This document shows positions 55,255 to 64,000 of a stretch of DNA of 64,000 bases, piece by piece (positions within the stretch are counted from its first letter, which is position 1; each line of letters opens with the position of its first letter). Source of the stretch: Takakia lepidozioides. Lineage: Eukaryota > Streptophyta > Takakiopsida > Takakiales > Takakiaceae. Below the pieces are notes generated by a model. The model was not told the origin of the DNA. It did no database searches and saw nothing but the letters and a program-made list of their open reading frames with translations. The DNA is taken from contig CM060732.1 of NCBI GenBank assembly GCA_030704615.1, positions 20,026,001 to 20,090,000 of the forward strand. Reading direction: 5' to 3'. Both the position numbers and the translations under genes were made by a program.

Positions 55255-55860
55255 GCCATTTTTCTTGTCCGGGGCCGAAAACGGCTAAGTCCCAGATCTG
55301 ACTGGCACCCAAAATCGGAAATTTGGCGCCATTTTTCCAGTTCTGAGCCCAGTCAGATCTGGGACTTAGCCATTTTCGGGCCCGAACTGGAAAAATGGCG
55401 CCATTTTTCCAGTTCGGGCCCGAAAATGGCTAAGTCCCTAGGGTGGCTGGCACCAAAATCGGAAATTTGCCGCCATTTTTCCAGTTCCGGGCCCAGTCAG
55501 ATCTGGGACTTTGCCATTTTCGGCCCCGAACTGGAAAAATGGCACCGAAAAATAAAAATAAAAAATGCCATTTTCCCAGTTCAGGGCCGAAAATGGCTAA
55601 GTCCCAGATCTGACTGGCACCAAAATCGGTAATTCGGCGCCATTTTTCCAGTTCCGGGCCCAGTCAGATCTGGGACTTAGCCATTTTCAGCCCCAAAATG
55701 GAAAAATGGCGCCATTTTTCCAGTTCAGGGCCCCAAAAATGGCTAAGTCCCTAGGGTGGCTGGAACTGCAACCGGAAATTCGGCGCCATTTTTCTAGTTC
55801 CGCGCCCAGTCAGTTCTGGGACTTAGCCATTTTCGGGCCCAACCTAGGAAAATGGTGGCG
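55149..55860. repeat. Degenerate copies of the long palindrome, with an A run
   Basis: Repeats of the same GATCTGGGACTTAGCCATTT / GGCGCC arm modules in alternating orientation. A run of about 43 A lies at 55210-55252 and an AAAAATAAAAATAAAAAATG stretch near 55547. Confidence 0.9.
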
Positions 55861-56027
55861 AAAATGGTTTACGAGTGAGTGGTCGCATTGTAAGTTGCAT
55901 CCTAATTTTGTGAGGCACCTCCCCTCGCTCTTTTATTTAATTGAAAGACCGTTTCTGCTTCTGCTGGTATTGACATTCTTCAAGTGGATTTGTTCTTACT
56001 GTAGGAGGGACGTCTACACCGCAGTTC

Positions 56028-56444
56028 ATGGGCAGGAGGAACGTGCATTTTTTTGCCAAGGGGGATTTCATGCCTAGTCCAGAAAGAGACTACATCCTTC
56101 CTACTTATGTTGCCCGGCTTGCTTCGGTGTCCATTAGGAGGTGTTCCGAACCTAGTCGTGCACAGCAGATTTTAGACGAGGCAAGCCTCAAGAAAATGAA
56201 GATGAGGGAGGAGGCAGCAGCTATTAGAGCCCGTCAGGCTCGTAGATTTGTCTTGGATTCAGCTGAGGAAAGTGGGGGAGAAGATGCAGAAGATTCCCAG
56301 GAGGTGAGGTGGACAGTCCCCCAAGAGGACGGGATTTTTGAGAGGCATAGTGGAACTGATGCATCACAGAGCTCGGAGGATGAGGGGGATGAGGGGGATG
56401 AGGAAGAAGGTGGGGCAAGTTCCTCGGAGGGTGTAGGAGAGTAG
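56028..56444 (+). CDS. Small acidic ORF at the right end of the 51-57 kb element (138 codons)
   Basis: ATG at 56028, shortly after an acceptor-like TTCTTACTGTAG (56003), so probably the last exon of a spliced gene. The N-terminal half is basic/helical (KKMKMREEAAAIRARQARRF); the C-terminal half is Glu/Asp/Gly/Ser rich (DEGDEGDEEEGG). AATAAA at 56509-56514 would serve as poly(A) signal. No family recognised. The acidic Ser-rich end recalls the DSESD end of the methyltransferase-like protein, but that is too little to claim homology. Confidence 0.5.
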   Translation: MGRRNVHFFAKGDFMPSPERDYILPTYVARLASVSIRRCSEPSRAQQILDEASLKKMKMREEAAAIRARQARRFVLDSAEESGGEDAEDSQEVRWTVPQEDGIFERHSGTDASQSSEDEGDEGDEEEGGASSSEGVGE

Positions 56445-56670
56445 TGCCCATTCCGGCTATGACAGTTAGAACACACTTGTATAGACGTGGCTTGCCACAA
56501 AATTTGCAATAAAATGTTGCATTTCAAGTCCACTGGTGCCACATTCCAACTTCACATGACCCTATTTCCGTGCCTCCTAACCCTATTTCCGTGGACTCAC
56601 AATGGTCTGCTCATGTTTTTTTGTTTTTTTTCCGCTCATGCTCATGCCGCTCATGATATAGCAGCCCCCG

Positions 56671-56679
56671 CACGCAAGA
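56671..56679. repeat. Target-site duplication, right copy (CACGCAAGA)
   Basis: Pairs with 51085-51093. Confidence 0.8.
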
Positions 56680-56727
56680 CCGAGGAGGACTGGAAAGAAG
56701 TCCAAATAGGTGTGATAGCCCTGGAGG
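56680..56727 (+). CDS. Interrupted ORF, 3' part of the exon
   Basis: Continues 50655-51093 in frame after the target duplication (TEEDWKEVQIGVIALEG) up to a GTAAGT donor at 56728. Unrecognised protein. Confidence 0.4.
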
Positions 56728-57965
56728 GTAAGTGGAAGCACGCGGACTCCTGCACATGTCGACAAAAACCCATTTTGAACACAATGATGCAATGCACAAG
56801 TCCAACGAAGAGGATGTCTCCCATGTGAACTTTGCCTCAAGAACAGTGATTCTCGTCCTGCACGGATGAAAAATCGGGCAAGAGCCCTAGGGTGGCTCTC
56901 CCGCCGTCAGAAGCACTGCTCGTGCTTCTGAGCTCGCGGGATGAGTGTTATGGCGTCTACGTTTTGTTGCTACCCTGTTTGCTGCATCGTACCCATGCTG
57001 GACGATCTCCTGGGGATGCGCAATGGCGGCGCTTTGTCTCTTCTCACAGGCGGGAGACAATGCTGTGAATGCATCGTCTCTTTCCCTCCTCTGGCTTTTA
57101 ATTCTTGCAGCGGTGCTTGTGTGGGGAAGTATCTCTCTCTCTCCCTTCTTAAACCTAGCAAGTGTGTTTGTATGCTTCACTTCTCATTTGCTTTGCTGGT
57201 GGTGATGGCACACAGTTCTCTTCCCCAATCGCTTAAGGTGCTTTTGGTGATTAGGGTTCCTTTTGCTTTATGTCTTTCTCTCTTGCTTTTGAGGTTCTTA
57301 GTTGACATCGATGACAAGTGGAGGGGTCTGTGATTCACCTGGGGCTCCACAATCCTCACTAACCTGTTGTCTTTTGTACGGGCTTGTGATGGGACCAGGT
57401 GAGGATCCCTACTTGCTTTGAATTCTCTTGAGCTTGCAGATAAGGATGTGGGCAAAAGGAACCTAGTGTGTATGACATCTTGACTTGGCTGCTGCCTGCA
57501 GCCTCGATTTCGGCCCGCTTGCTCCTAGTTTGGCATGCTGATGCTTACTTTTGACTTATGTTTTGCTGCCTTTGATGGAGCACTTCGGCCTGACAAGCTT
57601 GTCTCTTGAAGCCCAACATCTGGACCTTACCTTGTCTTGAATCTTTGACAACATTGCCTGTGGATTATTAAGCTAGGTACTGTTTTGGCCTTAAAGTGGA
57701 GTTATGGTTTATGGGTAAGGCATCAATGGTTGTTTGGTTCTAAGGAAGAGGAGGCCCTGTTTTTAAATATGGCAGCCTGATAAGGCAATGACAGGCCTCT
57801 TTTAGGCCTGGATTTGGTGTGGAATGGAGCATAATGAGGTTTTATTTGCAAAACCTGGCATAAACCTCCTGGAAAACAGTGTTGGTAAGCTCTACTGGAC
57901 CTTTGCCAGAGATTATTTGCTTTATTTTGCCATCAGACTAGGCACCTGCAATGTATGATTTATTT
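56728..57965. other. No gene recognised
   Basis: Short frames only (56941-57333 plus, 130 codons, hydrophobic, no known family). Could be UTR or intron of the interrupted gene. Confidence 0.35.
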
Positions 57966-58500
57966 TTTGGCCAAGTGGGCTTGGTCTTGGGCACTCAAAG
58001 TGTTTGTGTATCCATATCTTGAATCTGTAACATGGCAGGCATTTCTTCCATGCCAAAACGCCTTACATGATGCATGTCTTGGGGCAATTATACATGGTGT
58101 AGAATGAAGTTGCAGTCTGTCTTGTCATGCCCAAGTGGGTCACTTGGTTGCATGTTTGGAATCTAATAAACTTCAGGCTGGTCCATCAAGATGCTTGTGT
58201 ATACATGTCTTGAATCTGTAGTATGGCAGGCTGTTCTTACCTACCCAAGAGGCCTTGCATGATGCATGTCTTGGGATATTTACAAATGACAAAGAGTGAA
58301 GCTGCAATATGTTTTGTCATGCCCAAGAAGTTTACTTGGTTGCATGCTTGAAATCTGATTAATTGCAAGCTGGTCCTTCAAGGTACTTGTATGAACATAT
58401 CCTGAATCTGTAGTAGAACAGGCTGTTCTTACCTACCCAAGGAGCCTTGCATGGTGCATGCCTTGGGTTACTTACAGGAATTTGAACATGAATAAACCCC
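57965..58500. repeat. About 190-bp tandem repeat, 3 units
   Basis: Units start near 57970, 58129 and 58320 with GCCCAAGTGGGTCACTTGG-like sequence, then CTTGAATCTGTAGTATGGCA and CATGATGCATGTCTTGGG. Diverged from each other by roughly a quarter of positions. Confidence 0.75.
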
Positions 58501-58659
58501 GCCCTCCCACCCTGTTTTATCATGATTGAATGGGTGTTATCACTTGGTCTACTATGACAAGACTGGAAGTGTTAGATGGTGCCCTGTTTATGGGCTGTTT
58601 ATGTCTTTAATTGACAATGACCCTAGTGGGTCTTGCCCATGTCTTGACATGACATGAGT

Positions 58660-58985
58660 ATCTTCCCTCTCTCTCTCTCTTTTCCCTCATCTCTCCCTCT
58701 GTCCCATGAAGATGTGGAGACCCCCCCCCCCACCTTCTTGTTTATTTATTTTCCCTCATCTCTCCCTCTCTCTCCCTCTGTCCCATCAGGATGTGGAGAG
58801 AGAGAAAGGAAGTGTTGAGGGAAAAAAAAAAATGAAGGTGGGGAGGGGGAGTGACTGAGCAGCTGCTCCCCCCTACTTCTTTTTTTATTTTCTTGGCCCT
58901 ATCTATCCCTCTCCCTCCCTCTCCCTCGCTCTCCCTCTCTCTCTTTCTCCTTTGTGCAGGTCCCAAAAAAAAAGATAAATCTCTC
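58660..58985. repeat. CT/GA-rich simple sequence
   Basis: Runs of CTCTCTCC, GAGAGA and a C9 run, with a partial duplication of TTTCCCTCATCTCTCCCTCT. Confidence 0.8.
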
Positions 58986-59009
58986 CCTCTCTTTCTCTCT
59001 CTTTCTCTC

Positions 59010-59160
59010 TCTCCATGAAATTGAAACTGAAGAACACTTCTTCTATTGTCCTATATACTATGAGATCCGTGGGGATTCCACTGTCTACTCCGTGGAACCC
59101 AAACTCTCACTGAAATCTCTCACTATGAAGATCAGAAATGCATGGCTGCTTACCTGCAGT
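59010..59160 (+). mobile_element. LINE family B C-terminal fragment
   Basis: EIETEEHFFYCPIYYEIRG and RNAWLLTC correspond to EEHFFLYCPLYYEIR and QKCLAAYL of the 9.6-10.2 kb copy, in plus orientation. Diverged, no stop in the short stretch. Confidence 0.65.
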
Positions 59161-59262
59161 TGGGTGCCTCACGCAGCAGCTCCTTCACGCTGGCGTTCCG
59201 CCACCAGGTCGCGTGGGCGCACTCCTTTGCTCAAACAACCCAAAAAAAAAAAAAAAAAAAAA
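59160..59262 (+). repeat. SINE-like A-tailed repeat, copy 1
   Basis: CACGCAGCAGCTCCTTCACG, then a GC-rich part ending CTCAAACAACCC and a run of A. Shares its layout with 60048-60183; a GA-rich microsatellite follows each. Confidence 0.6.
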
Positions 59263-59399
59263 CGAGGGAGAGAATGAGGGAGAAGGATAAGGGCGAGAGG
59301 GTGATTGCAGCCTACAGTGTCCATTTTTTGCTGTCACAACACTGTTTTTTCCAGACATAGAATAGTGGTAAATTATCATACTACTACATGACAATGCCA

Positions 59400-60020
59400 T
59401 CATAAAAAGGGACTCATATATAGAGGCTCATCTACATATACTTTCACACTTTTAAATCTCATTATCAAAAACCAGAATCTCTAGATGTTATGGACTTTTA
59501 AAAAGTCCATAAAGAATTGTCACAGTCCATGAAAAAAGACGTTATGACTTTTTTAATATAGGAGTTAGAACAAAGTCAAGAAAAGGGACTCTCTCAACCT
59601 TGCTTTGGAGAATGAGGAATCTGGAATGAAAACTATCATTCAAAAATATGAAGTTAAAAAAATATTATGTACTATATTGAGCCTCAAAAATAGCTATTTT
59701 CATAAAGTCCTTTATGACTAAATTCTTTTGAAATAACAAAACTTTTTTCATTAGATGCATTCATTCACCATAAATGCAGAGTTGATTATGATCAAATTTC
59801 AAAAAAACATTTGTGAATTGATATTATCGCAATTTGAAAATTTTGGTTTTAATAGTCAATAATAGACGGTCAAGATTGTTAGTTGAAGCAAATCCGATGG
59901 TTGAGGATTCACCACATCATCCTTTATGTACTCTTTATGTACTCATGATGTGCCGTTTTTGGTCCACTCTAGTTTGCAATCACCCGAGAGGGAGAGGGAG
60001 AGTGAGAGGTAAGAGGGAGA
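59400..60020. other. AT-rich spacer, no gene recognised
   Basis: Contains a GGACTTTTAAAAAGTCC inverted repeat (about 59492-59508) and related TCCATGAAAAAAGAC motifs. No coding potential. Confidence 0.4.
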
Positions 60021-60047
60021 ATGAGAGAGAAAGAAAGAGAGGGAGGG

Positions 60048-60183
60048 CAGCTCCCTCACGCGGCAGCTCCTTCACGCTGGCGGTCCCTCCCGCGGCGCAT
60101 TCAGCTGGCGCTCCACCAGCAGGTCACGGGGGCGCACTCTCAGCTCGCTCAAACAGCGAAAAAAAAAAAAAAAAAAAAAAAGA
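60048..60183 (+). repeat. SINE-like A-tailed repeat, copy 2
   Basis: CACGCGGCAGCTCCTTCACG to CTCAAACAGCG followed by about 23 A, with GAGAGA microsatellites outside. Longer than copy 1 by an internal segment. Confidence 0.6.
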
Positions 60184-61610
60184 GGAGAGAGAGAGCAAGA
60201 GAGAGAGAGTGAGGGAGAGGGCGCGCGCGGGTTTGAACGCCATGGCGCGTCGGTGCTGCGTCACCGCCGCCGGAAAAACGCTCCGGCGCGCGGGGGTAGT
60301 TGCGCCCGGGAGAGCTCGAGAGCAACAAAAATCAAAGTAGGGATGGAGGGAGGGGAGCGAGGAAGAGTGAGAGGAGGAGGGTGCGGGAGAGAGAGATCAG
60401 ATAGAGAGATTGAGAGGGGAGTGAGAGGCGGTTGGTGCAGCCGCGGCGCGCCAGTGTGGCGACCCCACCGGAAACCTCGGCGGTGATCAGGCGCCTTCGC
60501 GAAGGGGAGAGAGAAGGGGAGAGGAGGGCGGCCACCTTGGCAGGAGGAGGATCCGCTGCGACGTTGGGGAATCGCACGGGCATCGCTGCCTCAGGGGACG
60601 TCGCACGGCAGTCGCAGTGGAGACGCAGATCTGGCGCAGAGGTGAATTGAAGAGGCCTCTCATTTTTATTTTTGTTTTTTTTTGTTGTTTTTTTGGTTTA
60701 TTGGGGGTTTTGCAAGGATCATTTGGGTTTTTTGGGTCTTTGGCTCTTAGGGTTTTAGGGTTACATAGTTTAGTTTAGGGGTTTAGTTATAATATAGTTA
60801 GTTAGGATGTCCTGCAATGCAGTTTGGTTTTTAGGGGTTTTATTTTTTTGTGGGGTGGGGACATATGGCTTTACTCGTTTGTAGGGTTCTTTTTTCAAGT
60901 TTTTCCAAGGGTTTGGAGTGTAGTTCTTCTGGAGGTTAAGTGGGGTCACAATACGTACTCTACCTCTCTCTTGTGTTAGGTCCTGCTGCGGTGTTTATCA
61001 ATGTGTCACGCTTGAGGATTCGTGTCGGCTGGGCCAACCACCTGCTGAGGGCGAGACAACACGTTCGCCTCGTCTACGAGTTAGGCGCGGCAAGTTAGGC
61101 GGCATCGCCATGTCCGCACCGTAGCTTTGCCCCCACGGCCACTACCCCGAGGTCGTAGGCCGCCGAGTCCAAGGCACAAGCCCGGGGAGAACCTTGCCGG
61201 GACCCACGCCTCCCCAAGATTGAGTGTTGGTGCAGTTGGTGTTGGGCACGACTACCGGTTGGAGGACACACCGATTGATGCGGCGACCCCATGTTGTGCA
61301 AAAAATTACCCAATACGAGATTGCTGATTTAGCAAAGGTAAGTCATCCATATATCTTCTCAAGTACTCCTCAATTAAAAGTTCTATATCTAATAAAACCT
61401 TACGTTTGTGAATTTAGTATTGATGCATTTCATATCATGCATCGTTGCCATGCACGCTCGTCTTGATGTCCAAGCTCGCAATTTTTTGCTAAGAGGGCAT
61501 ACACGATGCGGGGTTTCTTCCTTCTTACACAAGCCCCCAGCCCCGTTCCGGATGTGAACATTTTTTTCCTCGCAACATGACGTAGATGCAGTTTGTGAGG
61601 TAGCAGGGTA
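60184..61610 (+). other. GC-rich then T-rich stretch; possible 5' part of a gene, unrecognised
   Basis: 60240-60660 is GC- and GA-rich with a short ORF from ATG 60243. 60660-60960 is T-rich. A TGTGTTAG acceptor-like site lies at about 60977, and a GTAAGT donor at 61338 closes an open frame (TIR-like residues DAATPCCAKNYP). It could be leading exons of the SET- or CACTA-type sequences downstream, but no protein is recognised. Confidence 0.3.
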
Positions 61611-61689
61611 CGATGCGTGTTTTTTCTATTTTTGTTTGGCACCAGGCTAGGCGCTCGTCACCTACGCACACACATTTCGTCATCCTCGA

Positions 61690-62040
61690 CATCGTACCCC
61701 ACCCTCATATCATCACCATCATCTGCATCGTCCGCTTCCTCCTATTGTAGATGGTCTTTCCTCATCACATTGCCATCCGAGGTCCCATCAACACCGACCG
61801 GCTACGTGTCCCTTCCCCTCCATTGCGAGGCCACAACCGCCCCGAGTCGGAGTTCGACATCCTCGAACATCGGCACCCCCCATCATCACCATCATCCGCA
61901 TCGTCCGTTTCTCATATATACATGTTCTTTTCCTCATCACCATCGCCATCCCCGCCATCTCGGCCATATTACCTCACGCGAGATCCCTCATACCAACCTA
62001 TGTGTCCTTCCCCCCCATTGTCGAGACCACAGCCGCCACC
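61690..62040. repeat. About 185-bp degenerate tandem duplication
   Basis: CATCATCACCATCATC..GCATCGTCCG followed by TCCTCATCAC..TTGCCATC and CCATTGCGAG..CCACA occurs twice (from about 61700 and about 61880). Frames here are Ser/His/Pro-rich low complexity. Confidence 0.6.
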
Positions 62041-62369
62041 AACGCGCCGTATCCGGGTCCTCCGGCAGAACCCGGAATAGATCCCACCACCACCTTGGGG
62101 ACTGTGTATGATTGGGACCGATGATCACTAGGTTCCCACTACCGGGAGAAGGGCCCCCAAGTGATGGACGGCGCTGCCCCCCTTAGAGAGGTGGACCGAA
62201 AGTTGTTTCGCACGGTTGGTCCTCGCCTTCGCCGGCCAGTGACGGCACCATACGTCATCGTGGTGCTAGGGAGCTATTCACGATGGAGTCCACCCCATTT
62301 CTACCAATGTCTTGTTCCTTTCCAGTTCCGATTCCGGTGAGCCCTTTCTTTTTGGGGTCGCATGTATTG

Positions 62370-62823
62370 CGTGATGGAGGCAATGGACCATAGTATGGGT
62401 TGCGGACTTTTTTTTGATGGAGGATGTAGTTTTGGGGAGGAGAAAGGATTCTGTGATTTGTTCCGCTATTTTGGGCCGAGGTACACCCCGGGAGTGGCAT
62501 TATTGCGACGACAACGGCCTTGGGGTCCTTGATCCATCCTTACATCCTTGTTGTGAACGACCATGCTGTAAGGTGAGAAATTTGGGCCGCAAAGCCCATA
62601 TTATTGTGACGAAACCCTGATGTGTACGGCAACGTGACTGGGCTCATCAACAGTTCAGTTACCTTACCGCCCGGGCCCACCAGCCACGTGTTTTTTTGGG
62701 ATGAGCGCCATGACAGGGATAGTAGATTGGATCCTAACATCACCACTTTTAGTGATGACATGTGCCAGGAGGACTATTAAGGCTGGAGATGAGTTGTTTG
62801 CAGAGTATGACTTTAGGCTTTAG
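62370..62823 (+). pseudogene. SET-domain (lysine methyltransferase-like) remnant
   Basis: Spread over three frames. MGCGLFFDGGCSFGEEKGF resembles the G-x-G-L-F-A entry of SET domains. TGLINSSVTLPPGP, then DSRLDPNITTF, resemble the I-N-H-S-C-x-P-N stretch. TIKAGDELFAEYDFRL (62776-62823, ending at TAG) matches the conserved G-E-E-L-x-x-x-Y. Two or more frameshifts (one near 62755) separate the pieces. SET proteins methylate histone lysines; this copy cannot. It lies 0.6 kb upstream of a CACTA transposase fragment and could be its passenger or a separate insertion. Confidence 0.55.
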
Positions 62824-63230
62824 CCAACTTTCATCATGTGGGGAGATGGACGTAGGAAGACATTTTGTACATTGAGGTGGCTTCCTCCACCATGTATATA
62901 TATACATAGACATTGATGTGGATGCAGTTTTTCATGCTATATCCTCGGAGTTTGGTTGGACGTTATATGTGAATTTGGGTATTTTGAATTATAAGTGTCT
63001 CCTTCATGTGGTGAAGCAATGTATGTATTCCCCTCGGTGTATAATGTGTACTTTGGGTTTTATCCTGTATGATAATGAACAACGTCATGTATAAAAACTG
63101 ATAATGACATGGTTGTTTTTCGCATCTTAGGATGCTGGCCACAACCCACGACATTATTCATGAAGTTCATGATCTTGTCAGACCGGGATTTTTGTTCCTT
63201 CGAGGGGGGTAGTATCAAAGGGACCCGACC
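62824..63230. other. No gene recognised
   Basis: Unique sequence between the SET remnant and the CACTA transposase; a TATATATATA-type run lies near 62895-62908. Confidence 0.4.
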
Positions 63231-64000
63231 CCGTCTGAACTGGCGGTCTCCGATGATGAGGACAACAATGACAATGGAATTATGCATGAGGATGTGGCAG
63301 CAATGGAGGACCTCTTAATGCATCAGATTGTAGATGAGGACACAGACTCCTTGAATGACATGAAAAATAAGCCAAACTCCCTTTATACGAAGGGCCAAGT
63401 GAGTAGACTTCAATTCAACCATCTTGTTTGTTGCTGAATTTGCAAATCCGGTTTGGCATAAGCAATGTGGGTATGTCCGCCATAATGCCGGACTATTGCG
63501 GACTACAATCCTTGCCCCACATTTGAAGCCGAGAATGCCATGCCACGTATCAGAAAAGAGGCAAGAGCAGCCTTGGATGCTGTGGGGATGGGCTATAAAA
63601 TTTTTCATGCATGTCCATGTATAAAAAAAACCCGTACTACGGAGAGGATGCGAAAACTCACCGAGTGTCCAAAGTGCAACAAAGACCGATATCGAGATGA
63701 TGTTCAAGGAAAGAAAGCCCGCGCAAGGTATACCCGCGCCCAATACACTTGTATATTGCATTCTACCCTTTTTGCAACCGCTACAAGACGTAAGGTTTTA
63801 CTTAGAGATATGAATGACCGATTATGATATGGGGCCGACATGGGGATGGTGGCAAAAAATGCACTACTTTCCAATCATCCCGCGACTGCAGGCACACTAT
63901 CGAAGCCCCTCATTGGCAGAACTGATGAGATGACACGGCCTCGCATCGGAGCCCCCGGGAAAGGTGTGCGGGCCAACAAGATTCACAAGCATGGAGGCAT
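63230..64000 (+). pseudogene. CACTA (En/Spm) TNP2-type transposase fragment, broken, continues off the window
   Basis: Acidic region DDEDNNDNGIMHEDVAAMED, then in shifting frames ADYNPCPTFEAENAMPRIRK, AALDAVGMGYKIFHACP, ECPKCNKDRYRDD and, near 63858, KMHYFPIIPRLQAHY and SLAELMR-stop-HGLASEP. These are the TNP2 landmarks: G-Y-x-x-I-H-A-C-P, C-P-x-C-x-x-x-R-Y, Y-F-P-I-I-P-R-L-x-R, M-R-W-H (here Trp is a stop). At least two frameshifts. The element runs past 64000, so its far end and terminal repeats are not visible. Confidence 0.8.

Larger units (their letters stand above)
51094..56670. mobile_element. Mutator-like element, 5577 bp, with 9-bp target duplication
   Basis: Ends: left GGTTAGCTATTTCATGAGC, right the complement of GCTGCTATATCATGAGC, both followed inward by CATGAGCGG units, i.e. 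short degenerate terminal inverted repeats. Flanked by CACGCAAGA on both sides. Contains a transposase-N-terminus ORF, a 3-kb array of GGCGCC palindromes, and a small acidic ORF with its own AATAAA. No catalytic transposase, so it depends on another copy for movement. Confidence 0.8.

Noticed and set aside
56941-57333. 130-codon hydrophobic plus-strand ORF
   Set aside because: Overlaps another similar-sized frame; no recognised motif or gene context.

Overview
The window looks like nuclear DNA of a streptophyte (plant-lineage) eukaryote with a repeat-rich genome, plausibly a charophyte alga or an early-diverging plant. This rests on intron-split genes with GT-AG junctions, a degenerate PLS-type pentatricopeptide-repeat (PPR) sequence, Mutator-like (MULE), CACTA, Ty3/gypsy and LINE elements, and a BK-type potassium channel, a family I expect in algae rather than flowering plants. 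The species is inference. Nothing bacterial, no rRNA, no CRISPR and no confident tRNA was seen.

1-19.5 kb: one minus-strand gene for a BK-like calcium-gated K+ channel. I rebuilt 15 exons from protein similarity and splice sites: S2-S5, pore with STVGYGD, then two RCK domains. The splice phases agree at almost every junction. An in-frame TAG and an apparent frameshift in RCK1 suggest a decayed copy. Its introns are packed with pieces of two LINE families. 19.5-24.8 kb has no recognisable gene and holds a minisatellite.

24.8-31.2 kb: a broken Ty3/gypsy pol whose integrase is followed by a PHD-type zinc finger, a possible CACTA end, and a PPR pseudogene inside a threefold repeated module.

31.2-50.35 kb is the most unusual part. 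Two related copies of a large Mutator-like element form a 5.1-kb inverted repeat (34615-39760 and 43206-48358) plus a 1.8-kb direct repeat (31211-33040 and 48369-50218). The element encodes a MULE-type transposase with a SWIM finger. Divergent to it are a ParB-like protein (DGNHR motif) and a beta-class amino-methyltransferase-like protein. Introns and spacers of the ParB/methyltransferase unit carry about fifteen 24-bp palindromes per copy, spaced about 75-180 bp. ParB plus methyltransferase plus arrays of palindromic sites on a eukaryotic transposon is the best candidate here for an undescribed system.

51.09-56.67 kb: a second, 5.6-kb Mutator-like element with a 9-bp target duplication (CACGCAAGA). 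It has an open ORF for only the N-terminal DNA-binding half of a related transposase, a 3-kb array of GGCGCC-centred palindromes (one a perfect 172-bp palindrome), and a small acidic ORF. It interrupts another ORF that reads on across the target site.

56.7-64 kb: unclassified sequence with tandem repeats, two SINE-like A-tailed repeats, a LINE 3' fragment, a degenerate SET-domain sequence and, at the right edge, a broken CACTA (TNP2-type) transposase.
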